Positions 25,524 to 34,904 of a DNA stretch of 64,000 bases are shown here, one piece after another (position 1 is the first letter of the stretch; each line of letters begins with the position of its first letter). The notes beneath the pieces are model-generated. The model saw nothing but the letters and a program-made list of their open reading frames with translations, made no database searches and was not told the origin of the DNA. The stretch lies in NCBI GenBank assembly GCA_002428965.1, contig DIYI01000005.1, positions 829-64,828 on the forward strand. The letters are read 5' to 3'. This DNA comes from Jejuia sp. UBA6058. GTDB taxonomy: Bacteria > Bacteroidota > Bacteroidia > Flavobacteriales > Flavobacteriaceae. Position numbers and translations under genes: made by a program.

Positions 25524-27485
25524 ATGATTAAAGGCTTAAAACATCATTTTTATAGAGGCATAATGTTATTTTTAGTAACCGTAAATATAGCGTGTAAAAA
25601 AGAAGCAAATATGTCGAAAGATAAAACTTCAGAAATGGTTGAGGTAATAGAACAGAACGATCTAAATCGTATTGAACCTATGAATTGGTGGGTAGGTTTT
25701 AAAAATCCTAAGTTGCAATTATTAGTGCATCATCCTAATATTTCTGTTTGGGAACCAGAAATATCATATTTGGGAGTTACCATTGACAAAGTAAATCCAG
25801 GCGATAGTCCAAATTATTTATTTATCGATTTAAATATTTCTGAAGTTGCAAAAGCAGGTAGGTTTAATATCGTTTTCAAAAAGGAAGGTGAAGCAGATTT
25901 GATTCAAACCTACGAACTGAAAGAACGACAAAACAGTTCTGAGGATTTTGTTGGATTTGATAGTGCCGATGTGGTTTATTTAATAACTCCAGATCGTTTT
26001 GCTAATGGCAATCCTAAAAATGATATTGTTTTAGGAATGCGAGAAGAAGCCATCAATAGAAAAGATAATTATGCGCGCCATGGTGGAGATATTGAAGGTA
26101 TTTTAAATCATGTAGATTACATTGACAATATGGGCTTTACGGCAATTTGGTCTTGTCCCTTGCTTACTAATGATATGCCCGAGAGTTCTTATCACGGATA
26201 TGCAATCACCGATTATTATCAAATAGATCCGCGCTATGGTACTTTAGAAGATTACATAGCACTTTCTGCAAACTTGAAAGAGCGTGGTATGAAATTAATA
26301 ATGGATATGGTGGCAAATCATTGTGGTGTTGAACATTGGTGGATGAAGGATTTACCATTTAAAGATTGGATAAATCATCAGGCGCATTATGAGAAAAATA
26401 TTGATAATTGGGAGGGTAGTATGAGTAAAACCACAAACCATAGACGCACTACCAATCAAGATATTTATGCTTCAGAGGTTGATAAAGAAAATATGAGTGT
26501 GGGGTGGTTTGTTTCGGCAATGCCTGATTTAAATCAGCGAAATCCATATATGGCAAGATATACCATACAAAATAGTATTTGGTGGATTGAAACTGCAAAT
26601 TTGGGAGGTATTCGTCAGGACACATATCCTTATCCTGACAAAGATTTTATGAGTCAATGGGCAGGAGAAATTATGAATGAATACCCTAATTTTAGTATTG
26701 TGGGAGAGGAGTGGAGTTTAAATCCGTTGCTTATTGGTTATTGGCAAGATGGTGCTAATAACCGTGATGGTTATAAATCGAATTTAAAATCGCCTATGGA
26801 TTTTGCAATGCAACAATGGATTGTCGAGGCGTTAAACGAAGATGAAAACTGGGACACTGGCTTAATAAAGATATATGAAGGGTTAGCTAATGACTTTCAT
26901 TATGTAAAACCAAAGGACATTATGGTATTTCCTGACAATCATGATATGAGTCGCATTTTTACCCAATTACACGGTAATGTTGTCAATACTAAAATGGCCT
27001 TAAGTCATTTATTAATGTTGCCACGGATTCCACAAATATATTATGGTACCGAAATTTTAATGCATGATTTTGAAAAACCTGGAGATCATGGTTTAATTAG
27101 AAGTGATTTTCCGGGAGGTTGGTCAGGTGATAAAGTGAATGCTTTTACGGGGAAAGGCCTAAAACCAGATCAAAAGAATATGCAGAGTTATTTGAAGAAG
27201 TTACTGAATTATAGAAAGGAGAGTAAAGCCATACATGATGGGAAAACGGTACATTTTGCTCCTGAAAATGGTATTTATGTGCTATTTAGAATTTATGAAA
27301 ATGAGACTGTAGTTCATATTATTAATAAAAATGAAGATGAGCTAGAATTAGATTTAAGCAGATTTGAAGAAATAGGCTTAAGTGGAAAATCATTAACAAA
27401 TGTAATTACAGGTGCTTCGGTAAAATGGAACAAAACCCTTGTTTTGAAAAACAAAGGGAGTTTGATATTAACCACCAAATTATAA
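25524..27485 (+). CDS. GH13 lipoprotein, neopullulanase/cyclomaltodextrinase type (SusA-like)
   Basis: The product is 653 aa with a lipobox (VNIAC) near residue 24. An N-terminal cyclomaltodextrinase-type beta domain (NWWVGFKNPKLQLLVHHPNI onward) precedes the GH13 barrel. Catalytic motifs are MVANHCG, GIRQDTYPYPDK (nucleophile Asp), SIVGEEW (acid Glu) and FPDNHDMSRI. It probably cuts imported maltooligosaccharides or pullulan-like fragments in the periplasm, anchored to a membrane. It sits between the GH97 and esterase genes with gaps of 11 and 7 nt. Confidence 0.92.
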   Translation: MIKGLKHHFYRGIMLFLVTVNIACKKEANMSKDKTSEMVEVIEQNDLNRIEPMNWWVGFKNPKLQLLVHHPNISVWEPEISYLGVTIDKVNPGDSPNYLFIDLNISEVAKAGRFNIVFKKEGEADLIQTYELKERQNSSEDFVGFDSADVVYLITPDRFANGNPKNDIVLGMREEAINRKDNYARHGGDIEGILNHVDYIDNMGFTAIWSCPLLTNDMPESSYHGYAITDYYQIDPRYGTLEDYIALSANLKERGMKLIMDMVANHCGVEHWWMKDLPFKDWINHQAHYEKNIDNWEGSMSKTTNHRRTTNQDIYASEVDKENMSVGWFVSAMPDLNQRNPYMARYTIQNSIWWIETANLGGIRQDTYPYPDKDFMSQWAGEIMNEYPNFSIVGEEWSLNPLLIGYWQDGANNRDGYKSNLKSPMDFAMQQWIVEALNEDENWDTGLIKIYEGLANDFHYVKPKDIMVFPDNHDMSRIFTQLHGNVVNTKMALSHLLMLPRIPQIYYGTEILMHDFEKPGDHGLIRSDFPGGWSGDKVNAFTGKGLKPDQKNMQSYLKKLLNYRKESKAIHDGKTVHFAPENGIYVLFRIYENETVVHIINKNEDELELDLSRFEEIGLSGKSLTNVITGASVKWNKTLVLKNKGSLILTTKL

Positions 27486-27492
27486 GTTTAGC

Positions 27493-28458
27493 ATGCGAAT
27501 TGTAATTACATTATTTATCGTAGTTCTTGCATTTTCTTGTAAAAACTGGCAAGATAAAAATGGTATTTCCAATGCTGAACAATTGGAAAAAGAAATCCTT
27601 TTCAAACCATTTACAAGTGTAAATCTATCAAGTGGTAAACTATTTCGATTGGATAGTTTAGCTTCAAAATATATCAAACCAAGACCAGTTGATATTTGGG
27701 TGCCTGAAGACTATTCAAAAGATAAGAAGTACGCTGTTTTGTACATGCATGATGGCCAAATGTTATTTGATTCGCTATCAACATGGAATAAACAAGAATG
27801 GATGGTTGATGAATGGGCTGCTCAACTAATGAAAGAGAATAAAGTTAAGGACTTTATAGTTGTTGGCGTTTGGAACATTAGGGAGTTAAGAAATTCCAAT
27901 TATTTTCCTGAGAAGGTTTTTAATGCAATGCATAAAAAAGACAAAGATTCATTAATTGAGGTAGGAAAGAGGCATAAATGGATTAATACGATTAATTCTG
28001 ATGCTTATTTAAAGTTTCTTACACAAGAACTTAAGCCACTTATAGATAATAGCTTTAGTTGTTTAACTGATAAGGACAATACATTTATTATGGGTTCTAG
28101 TAGAGGAGGTTTGATTTCAATGTATGCTATAAGTGAATACCCTCAGATTTTTGGTGGAGCAGCTTGTCTTTCTACCCATTGGATTGGAACATATGATAAT
28201 ATTGAAAATGGTATTCCTGATGCCTTTTTCAATTATATGAAACTGAATCTTCCAGATAGCAAAAACAATAAAATTTATTTTGATTATGGTACGGAAACCT
28301 TAGACAAAAAATATTTGCCTTACCAAGAGAAAGCTGACGAAATAATTAAAGGAAAAGGCCATACAAATAACATTAAATTTCCAGGAACAGACCATTCCGA
28401 AAATTCTTGGAATAAGCGTTTAGACATTCCTTTAACCTTTCTCTTAGAAACAAAATAG
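27493..28458 (+). CDS. Alpha/beta-hydrolase lipoprotein of the putative esterase family
   Basis: The product is 321 aa with a lipobox (VLAFSC) at about residue 16. It has the esterase D-like fold (PF00756 type). The strand VPEDYSKDKKYAVLYMHDGQ is followed by the nucleophile elbow MGSSRGG with Ser in the GxSxG-like position, and a C-terminal His in FPGTDHSENSW. Related domains occur in enterochelin esterases and carbohydrate esterases. It lies inside the glucan operon, 7 nt after one GH13 gene and 1 nt before another, so it is clearly co-transcribed. The substrate is unknown. Removal of acyl groups from glucan fragments is possible. Confidence 0.85.
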   Translation: MRIVITLFIVVLAFSCKNWQDKNGISNAEQLEKEILFKPFTSVNLSSGKLFRLDSLASKYIKPRPVDIWVPEDYSKDKKYAVLYMHDGQMLFDSLSTWNKQEWMVDEWAAQLMKENKVKDFIVVGVWNIRELRNSNYFPEKVFNAMHKKDKDSLIEVGKRHKWINTINSDAYLKFLTQELKPLIDNSFSCLTDKDNTFIMGSSRGGLISMYAISEYPQIFGGAACLSTHWIGTYDNIENGIPDAFFNYMKLNLPDSKNNKIYFDYGTETLDKKYLPYQEKADEIIKGKGHTNNIKFPGTDHSENSWNKRLDIPLTFLLETK

Positions 28459-28459
28459 T

Positions 28460-30331
28460 ATGAGAGCGTTTAACTTTTTAATGGTTGTTTTAGCGCTGGT
28501 TTTGATAAGTTGTAAATCAGATACAAAAATTGATACAGTGATTGAAAAGCCTCATACCAAAAGAAAATATGTTATCTATCAGGTTTTCACGCGCTTATTT
28601 GGCAATACGAACACTACAAATAAACCTTGGGGCACCATTGAAGAAAATGGTGTTGGAAAGTTTAATGACTTTACTGAAAAAGCGTTACAAGAAATAAAAG
28701 GTTTAGGTGTTACGCATATTTGGTATACGGGTGTGCCTCATCATGCGGTTATAAATGATTATACGGAATTTGGTATTTCAAATGATGATCCTGATGTTGT
28801 TAAAGGGCGTGCTGGTTCTCCGTATGCTGTTAAGGATTATTATAATGTCAATCCAGATTTAGCCGTAAATGTTGAAAATCGTTTAGATGAATTTGAATCT
28901 CTTATTAAGCGCACCCATCAAGCAGGATTAAAAGTGATTATTGATATTGTGCCAAATCATGTGGCGCGAAACTATAAGAGTTTATCAAAGCCAGATGACT
29001 TCGAAGATTTTGGAGAAGACGATGATACCACGGTGGTTTATCATAAGGATAATAACTTTTATTACAATCCGAATGAAAGTTTCAAAGTGCCAGAATGGAA
29101 AAGTGGTTACTCGCCGCTAGGTGATGAGAAACATCCATTAGAAGATCATCAATTTCCTGAACAACCCGCAAAATGGACGGGGAATGGTTCACGTTTATCT
29201 CAACCTGATATGAACGATTGGTATGAAACCGTGAAGTTGAATTACGGTATTTCTCCAGAAGGCAAAAAAGATTTTGATGAACTTCCTGAAGGTTTTGAAG
29301 ATAAAAATTATAAAATCCATTTTGAATTTTGGAAGGATAAGGAAGTTCCAAATTCTTGGTTAAAGTTTAGGGATATAGCATTGTATTGGTTGGATAAAGG
29401 TGTTGATGGATTTCGTTATGACATGGCAGAAATGGTGCCTGTGGAATTTTGGAGTTTTATGAACTCGTCCATTAAAATTAAGAATCCTTATGCGTTTTTG
29501 TTGGCTGAGGTTTACAATCCATCACTTTATAGAGACTACATCAAAAAGGGGAAAATGGATTATTTGTATGACAAAGTGCAGTTATATGATACATTAAAGC
29601 ATGTTATGCAAGGTCATGGGAAAACAGATAATATTCCGCCAATTTTAGAAGATTTAGCAGATATCGAGCATCATATGCTACATTTTTTAGAAAATCATGA
29701 TGAGCAAAGAATTGCAAGTCCAGATTTTGCGGGAAATCCAGAAAAAGCTAAACCAGCAATGGTAGTTTCTGCTACATCTTCAACGAGTCCAACAATGATT
29801 TATTTCGGACAAGAAGTGGGTGAAGACGGTTCTGAAAATGCTGGCTTTGGAACATCTACAAGAACTTCAATTTTTGATTACGTAGGTGTACCAGCACACC
29901 AACGATGGATAAATAATAGACAGTTTGATGGGGGCGGACTAACCCAAGAAGAAAGCAAATTAAGAGATTTTTATAAGCGACTTTTAAATTTCACTATTAC
30001 AAGTGAAGCCTTAATGGGGGAATATCAAGACATTCATACCTATAATCGAGAAAACACAAAGGATTATAGTGATGGATTATTGTCTTTTGTTCGTTGGTAT
30101 GATAACCAAAAGCTTATTGTAATATCCAATTTTGATGCAAAAAAGGAGGGTGTCTTCAAATTAAAATTACCAGAGAACTTAGTTGAGACATGGCAATTAG
30201 AGGAGAAGATTTATAGGGTTGAAGATATGCTTTATGGTACGTTTCAATCAGAATTAAAGATTGCAGACGGGGTTGGAACACTGGATATTCAGTTGCAACC
30301 TTTAGAGTCGTTCATATTAAAACTAAACTAA
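28460..30331 (+). CDS. GH13 alpha-amylase family lipoprotein
   Basis: The product is 623 aa with a lipobox (VLISC) at about residue 19. The barrel starts near YVIYQVFTRLFGNTN. The four GH13 regions are IDIVPNHVAR, GFRYDMAEMVP (nucleophile Asp), LLAEVYNPSLY (acid Glu) and FLENHDEQRIAS. A long insert between the first two (residues about 175-290) is rich in acidic and aromatic residues. A C-terminal beta domain ends it. It is probably a periplasmic maltooligosaccharide hydrolase. The exact specificity is not readable. Confidence 0.92.
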   Translation: MRAFNFLMVVLALVLISCKSDTKIDTVIEKPHTKRKYVIYQVFTRLFGNTNTTNKPWGTIEENGVGKFNDFTEKALQEIKGLGVTHIWYTGVPHHAVINDYTEFGISNDDPDVVKGRAGSPYAVKDYYNVNPDLAVNVENRLDEFESLIKRTHQAGLKVIIDIVPNHVARNYKSLSKPDDFEDFGEDDDTTVVYHKDNNFYYNPNESFKVPEWKSGYSPLGDEKHPLEDHQFPEQPAKWTGNGSRLSQPDMNDWYETVKLNYGISPEGKKDFDELPEGFEDKNYKIHFEFWKDKEVPNSWLKFRDIALYWLDKGVDGFRYDMAEMVPVEFWSFMNSSIKIKNPYAFLLAEVYNPSLYRDYIKKGKMDYLYDKVQLYDTLKHVMQGHGKTDNIPPILEDLADIEHHMLHFLENHDEQRIASPDFAGNPEKAKPAMVVSATSSTSPTMIYFGQEVGEDGSENAGFGTSTRTSIFDYVGVPAHQRWINNRQFDGGGLTQEESKLRDFYKRLLNFTITSEALMGEYQDIHTYNRENTKDYSDGLLSFVRWYDNQKLIVISNFDAKKEGVFKLKLPENLVETWQLEEKIYRVEDMLYGTFQSELKIADGVGTLDIQLQPLESFILKLN

Positions 30332-30335
30332 TATC

Positions 30336-31973
30336 ATGAAACTGAAATTGTCAATTCTAATGTGTTTTTTCGCTTTGTTTAATTGCGAAAGGAAGATGGA
30401 ACCTACATTGGAAGCACCCTTTGTTTGGGAAGGTGCCAATGTGTACTTTTTGTTGACAGATAGGTTTAACAACGGCGATAATTCAAACGATATCAACTTT
30501 GAAAGAACTAAAGAGACAGCTAAGTTAAGAGGTTTTGAGGGAGGAGATTTAAAGGGTATTACTCAAAAAATTAAGGAAGGTTATTTTACCGATTTAGGGA
30601 TCAATGCCATTTGGATGACGCCAATTGTAGAACAAATTCATGGCGGTACAGACGAAGGTACAGGTGTAACCTATGGGTTTCATGGGTATTGGACAAAGGA
30701 TTGGACTGCCATTGATCCGAATTTTGGAACGAAAGAAGATTTAAAGGAGTTAGTTGAAACCGCACATAACAAAGGTATTAGAATCTTATTAGATGCTGTG
30801 ATTAATCATACAGGGCCAATAACTGAAAAAGATACACAATGGCCAGAAGAGTGGGTGCGCACAGAACCACAGTGCGATTATCAATCTTATGAAAATACGG
30901 TAACATGCACGCTAGTTAAAAACTTACCAGATATTAAAACAGAAAGTAATGAAAGTGTAGAATTGCCACCTCAACTAGTCGAGAAATGGAAGGCCGAAGG
31001 AAGATATAATCAAGAAGTTGCGGAGTTAAATGTCTTTTTTGAAAGAACGGGTTACCCAAGAGCACCACGTTTTTATATAATGAAATGGTTAATCGATTAT
31101 ATTACTGAATTTGGAATTGACGGTTATCGCGTGGATACCGTAAAACATACAGAGCCTTATGTGTGGCAAGAATTTAAAAAGGAATGTGATTATGCCTTTT
31201 CAGAATATAAAAGAAACAACGTGGATAAAGCTCTAGATGATAACAACTTTTATTTAGTGGGTGAAGTGTATAATTATGGTATATCTGCAAAAAAAGCCTT
31301 TGATTTTGGAGACAAAAAAGTGAATTACTTTGATAATGCTTTTAACGGATTAATCAATTTTGAGGTGAAATGGAATGCGGCGCAAATGCCAATTAATGAT
31401 TTCTTCCAAAAATATTCAGATATTCTCAATTCTGAGCTAAAAGGGTATAGCATATTAAATTATTTCAGTTCTCATGATGACGGGCAACCTTTCGATTCTA
31501 AAAGAGAAAAACCATTTGAAACTGCAACTAAATTATTACTATGTCCTGGTGCATCTCAGGTATATTATGGTGATGAATCCGCACGCTCTCTAGTGGTAGA
31601 AGGAACTGAGGGTGATGCCACATTGCGCTCTTTTATGAATTGGCAAGAAATTGAAACAAACAAAGCAGTTTTAGAACATTGGCAAAAGTTAGGTAAGTTT
31701 AGAGCTAATCATCCTTCGATTGGCGCAGGAGTTCATAAAATAATTTCTGAAGCCCCTTATGTGTTTTCAAGACATTTTTCAAAATATAACTTTATTGACA
31801 ATGTTGTTGTTGGTCTTAATCTACCTAAAGGTCAAAAAACTATAAGTGTTTCTGAAGTGTTTTCAAATGGAGAAAAAATACGTGACGCGTATTCTGGTGA
31901 AATATTAAAAGTGAAAAATAGTCAAGTGCAATTAAAGTCTTTATATTCAATTGTTTTACTTGAAAAGATCTAA
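30336..31973 (+). CDS. GH13 alpha-amylase family lipoprotein
   Basis: The product is 545 aa with a lipobox (ALFNC) near residue 18. The barrel begins ANVYFLLTDRFNNGDNSND, which is typical of alpha-amylases. GH13 motifs are LDAVINHTG, GYRVDTVKHT (nucleophile Asp), LVGEVYNYG (acid Glu) and YFSSHDDGQPF. This is the last gene of the eight-gene operon, 4 nt after its neighbour. With the other two GH13 lipoproteins it gives three distinct periplasmic GH13 enzymes in one operon. Only a weak hairpin, which I do not count, follows the stop. Confidence 0.93.
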   Translation: MKLKLSILMCFFALFNCERKMEPTLEAPFVWEGANVYFLLTDRFNNGDNSNDINFERTKETAKLRGFEGGDLKGITQKIKEGYFTDLGINAIWMTPIVEQIHGGTDEGTGVTYGFHGYWTKDWTAIDPNFGTKEDLKELVETAHNKGIRILLDAVINHTGPITEKDTQWPEEWVRTEPQCDYQSYENTVTCTLVKNLPDIKTESNESVELPPQLVEKWKAEGRYNQEVAELNVFFERTGYPRAPRFYIMKWLIDYITEFGIDGYRVDTVKHTEPYVWQEFKKECDYAFSEYKRNNVDKALDDNNFYLVGEVYNYGISAKKAFDFGDKKVNYFDNAFNGLINFEVKWNAAQMPINDFFQKYSDILNSELKGYSILNYFSSHDDGQPFDSKREKPFETATKLLLCPGASQVYYGDESARSLVVEGTEGDATLRSFMNWQEIETNKAVLEHWQKLGKFRANHPSIGAGVHKIISEAPYVFSRHFSKYNFIDNVVVGLNLPKGQKTISVSEVFSNGEKIRDAYSGEILKVKNSQVQLKSLYSIVLLEKI

Positions 31974-32024
31974 TAAAATACCTCTTGGGATTTTATCCTA
32001 GATTTTCTATTTGCCAAATTACCT

Positions 32025-32032
32025 TACATTTG
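32025..32032 (+). promoter_or_regulatory. Candidate -7 element of the iclR-type gene
   Basis: TACATTTG fits TAnnTTTG and lies 21 bp before the start of the regulator gene. No -33 TTG at the normal spacing is seen. Confidence 0.45.
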
Positions 32033-32053
32033 TTTTCCAATAGGTAGAAAATA

Positions 32054-32848
32054 ATGAGTAAAGAAAACGGCGAATTAAAAACAAGTTATAACGTTCCAAA
32101 TTTAGAACGTGGCCTCTTGGTTATTGAGCTTTTAGCGAACTACAAGCAAGGTTTAACACTTGCTGAAATTATAGAAGCACTTGATATCTCTAAAAGTAGC
32201 GCCTTTCGAATTGTAAGTACACTTATTTTTAAAAACTACCTTCAAAAAAACGAGACCACTAAGAAAATTACGCTTTCGCGAAAACTCTTGACGCTTGGGA
32301 TTTCCGCTATGAACGAACAGAGTATTGTGGAGTTGTCTATTGATGTTATGCGAGCGCTTAGAGATGAATTAAAGGAATCTGTCATGCTTGGGGTGCTTAT
32401 TGATAATAAGGGTGCAATTTTAGAACAAGTGTCTTCATCTTACCCTGTTAAGCTTTATGTGGAACAGGGTACGCATTTTTATTTGCATAGTTCGGTTGGT
32501 GGGAAAAGTATTTTGGCTTTCCTGCCAGAGGAGGAGCAAAATGCTATTTTACGATCCATGTCGCTTAAAAGATTAACAGCTAATACCATTATTACCAAAA
32601 AAGACTTTCGTGAAGAATTGGAAGGGGTAAAACGCAATGGCTATGCTATTGATAATGGTGAAGATATTCAAGGTATTCATTGTATTGGTGCACCTGTTTT
32701 TGATGAATATGGTTTTCCCGTTGCGGCGTTATGGATAACAGCGCCTCATGGACGTTTACCACATGATGAATTTGATGCAAAAGGGAAAATTATAGCACAA
32801 TATGCTTTAGAAATATCATCCAAACTAGGTTATTTAAAATCTGAATAA
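32054..32848 (+). CDS. IclR-family transcriptional regulator
   Basis: The product is 264 aa. The N-terminal winged helix is NLERGLLVIELLANYKQGLTLAEIIEALDISKSSAFRIVSTL (residues 15-57). The C-terminal IclR effector domain follows, with LGVLIDNKGAILEQV, VGGKSILAFLPEEEQ, YAIDNGEDIQGIHCIGAPV and a final AALWITAPHGRLP. IclR proteins such as KdgR respond to keto-acid sugars. It lies 160 bp upstream of the anhydrogalactose operon on the same strand, and an inverted repeat overlaps that operon's promoter. Control by a pathway intermediate such as 2-keto-3-deoxy-gluconate is a fair guess, not shown. Confidence 0.92.
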   Translation: MSKENGELKTSYNVPNLERGLLVIELLANYKQGLTLAEIIEALDISKSSAFRIVSTLIFKNYLQKNETTKKITLSRKLLTLGISAMNEQSIVELSIDVMRALRDELKESVMLGVLIDNKGAILEQVSSSYPVKLYVEQGTHFYLHSSVGGKSILAFLPEEEQNAILRSMSLKRLTANTIITKKDFREELEGVKRNGYAIDNGEDIQGIHCIGAPVFDEYGFPVAALWITAPHGRLPHDEFDAKGKIIAQYALEISSKLGYLKSE

Positions 32849-32930
32849 ACCTTTCATTTTCGATAATATTTTTAAGAAATTCTATCATCTTCTGTTTTAA
32901 AACTTGACTTTAACTTACATTTTCAAATAT

Positions 32931-32980
32931 TTGGAAATTTGAGCTTAATTATTTGTATATTTGTTTCTTATATGAAACAA
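32931..32980 (+). promoter_or_regulatory. Promoter and inverted-repeat operator of the anhydrogalactose operon
   Basis: TATATTTG (32956-32963) fits the TAnnTTTG -7 element, with a TTG at 32931-32933, 22 nt upstream. Overlapping the expected start of transcription is the 20-bp near-palindrome TTGTTTCTTATATGAAACAA (32961-32980), whose 7-bp arms match perfectly. Binding there by the neighbouring IclR protein would block transcription. GAAAC recurs at 32992-32996. Confidence 0.6.
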
Positions 32981-33008
32981 GTTTTTTATTTGAAACTAAA
33001 CTAAAATA

Positions 33009-34025
33009 ATGATAGCAACACAATACGAGGGTAACAAAACCTTCGGCGTAGTAGAAAAAGAGGTTGAAGAACCTGCTTCAGGAGAAGTTAGAATTAAAGT
33101 GGCTTATTCTGGAGTTTGTGGAACAGATGTGCATATTTACCATGGTATGATGGATCAAAGAGTGGATATGCCACAAACTATCGGTCACGAAATGTCAGGA
33201 ACTATAGATGCTATAGGAGCAGATGTTTCTGGATTTGGTGTAGGTGATAAAGTTGTCGTACGTCCTTTAGATGATTCTAAGGCAAAACCATCAGACAAAG
33301 GGTTTAATCACATTTGTGAAGAACTAAATTTTATCGGAATTGATAGCCCGGGATCAATGCAACAGTATTGGAATGTACCTGCATTTACACTTCATAAATT
33401 AAAAGAGAATACCGATTTAAAATTAGCAGCATTAATTGAACCACTTTCTGTAGCTACTCATGATGTAAGATTGAGTGGTTTAGTTGAGGGTGAAACTGCT
33501 GTGGTTTTAGGAGGAGGTCCAATTGGTCTTTTGGTGGCAATGGTGGCTAAGGAAGTTGGTGCACAAGTAATTATTTCTGAGGTAAACCCTGTTAGAATTG
33601 CAAAAGCAAAAGAACTTGGTTTTGATGCTGTAAGTCCGTTGGATGTAGATTTAGTAGAGTATGTTCACGGTAAAACTGAAGGAAGAAAAGCAGATGTTGT
33701 TTTTGAAGTTGCGGGAGTACAACCGGCATTGGATGTAATGACCGAGGTTGCTGGTATTCGTGGAAGAATTGTAATGGTAGCTATTCATGGACAACCTAAA
33801 CCAGTTAATCTTTTCAAATTTTTCTGGAAGGAACTAAAACTTATTGGTGCGCGTGTTTATGAAAAGGAGGACTATGAAAAGTCAATTGCATTAATTACTG
33901 CTAATGAATTACCTTTTGAAGAGATGATTACAGATGTGCAACCATTGAGTAATATTCAACAAGTATTCGAAAACATCGACAACAATCCTGATGGTCTTAA
34001 AGTGTTGATGGATTGTCAATTATAG
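33009..34025 (+). CDS. Zinc-dependent dehydrogenase, probable 2-keto-3-deoxy-L-galactonate 5-dehydrogenase
   Basis: The product is 338 aa of the medium-chain zinc alcohol dehydrogenase family. Catalytic zinc ligands are in SGVCGTDVHIYHG (Cys) and TIGHEMSG (His, Glu). The Rossmann motif is VVLGGGPIGLL. In the known bacterial pathway for 3,6-anhydro-L-galactose, an enzyme of this kind oxidises 2-keto-3-deoxy-L-galactonate to the 2,5-diketo acid (EC 1.1.1.389), and a second dehydrogenase then reduces it to 2-keto-3-deoxy-D-gluconate. The neighbours include the aldehyde dehydrogenase, cycloisomerase and SDR of the same pathway. The family is certain and the substrate follows from context. It is the first gene of the operon. 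Confidence 0.8.
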   Translation: MIATQYEGNKTFGVVEKEVEEPASGEVRIKVAYSGVCGTDVHIYHGMMDQRVDMPQTIGHEMSGTIDAIGADVSGFGVGDKVVVRPLDDSKAKPSDKGFNHICEELNFIGIDSPGSMQQYWNVPAFTLHKLKENTDLKLAALIEPLSVATHDVRLSGLVEGETAVVLGGGPIGLLVAMVAKEVGAQVIISEVNPVRIAKAKELGFDAVSPLDVDLVEYVHGKTEGRKADVVFEVAGVQPALDVMTEVAGIRGRIVMVAIHGQPKPVNLFKFFWKELKLIGARVYEKEDYEKSIALITANELPFEEMITDVQPLSNIQQVFENIDNNPDGLKVLMDCQL

Positions 34026-34110
34026 CAAGTAAAAGTGTCAGTTCGAGTGATTCCGATATTTTAAGTCGGAATTGTATCGAGAACAATTAAACATAAAAAC
34101 AAATCAAAAA

Positions 34111-34881
34111 ATGAGTATTTTAAATACATTCAGTTTAGAAGGGAAAACTGCTTTGGTTACCGGTTGTAAACGTGGTATAGGAAAAGCAATGGCCATCGGG
34201 TTAGCAGAAGCGGGAGCCAATATTATTGGAGTTTCTGCGTCTTTAGAGTTAAGTGGAAGTGATGTTGAAAAAGATGTACAGGCGGTAGGTAAAAGCTTTA
34301 GCGCATATCAATGTGATTTTTCAGATAGAAAATCACTTTATAAGTTTATTGAAGCTGTAAAAGCAGATCATCCTCAAATTGATATTTTGGTAAACAATGC
34401 GGGTACTATTTTAAGAACCCCTGCAGCCGAACATCCAGATGAAATGTGGGACAAAGTAATTGAAGTAAACCAAAATGCACAATTTATCTTAACCAGAGAA
34501 ATTGGTAAAGAAATGGTCGCTAGAGGTGCAGGTAAAATTATTTTTACAGCTTCATTATTGACCTTCCAAGGTGGAATTACTGTTCCAGGTTATGCTGCTT
34601 CAAAAGGTGCAATTGGACAAATGACTATGGCGTTCGCTAATGAATGGGCGGGTAAAGGTGTTAACGTAAATGCAATTGCTCCAGGATATATAGCAACAGA
34701 TAATACGGAAGCTTTAAGAAATGATCCCGTAAGAGCAGAGTCTATTCTTTCTAGAATACCGGCAGGTCGTTGGGGTAAACCAACAGATTTTGCAGGACCA
34801 ACAGTGTTTTTGGCGTCTGAGGCAGCTGCATACATGAATGGAACTATCGTTCTAGTAGACGGTGGTTGGATGGGAAGATAA
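34111..34881 (+). CDS. SDR oxidoreductase, probable 2-keto-3-deoxy-D-gluconate 5-dehydrogenase (KduD-like)
   Basis: The product is 256 aa. I chose the ATG at 34111 (MSILNTFSLEGKTALVTG) over an in-frame TTG at 34072, because KduD-like proteins start just before the FSLEGK strand. Motifs are TGCKRGIGKAMAIGLA (cofactor), LVNNAGTI, FTASLLTFQGG (Ser), YAASKGA (Tyr, Lys) and NAIAPGYIATDNT. In the anhydrogalactose route it would reduce the 2,5-diketo acid to 2-keto-3-deoxy-D-gluconate (EC 1.1.1.127, reverse direction). It follows the zinc dehydrogenase by 85 bp. Confidence 0.85.
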   Translation: MSILNTFSLEGKTALVTGCKRGIGKAMAIGLAEAGANIIGVSASLELSGSDVEKDVQAVGKSFSAYQCDFSDRKSLYKFIEAVKADHPQIDILVNNAGTILRTPAAEHPDEMWDKVIEVNQNAQFILTREIGKEMVARGAGKIIFTASLLTFQGGITVPGYAASKGAIGQMTMAFANEWAGKGVNVNAIAPGYIATDNTEALRNDPVRAESILSRIPAGRWGKPTDFAGPTVFLASEAAAYMNGTIVLVDGGWMGR

Positions 34882-34904
34882 TTAACTAACTAAATTTTAC
34901 TAAA

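Noticed and set aside
31977..32000. Weak hairpin after the last GH13 gene
   Set aside because: The stem has a mismatch and few GC pairs and lacks a T run, so I do not call it a terminator.
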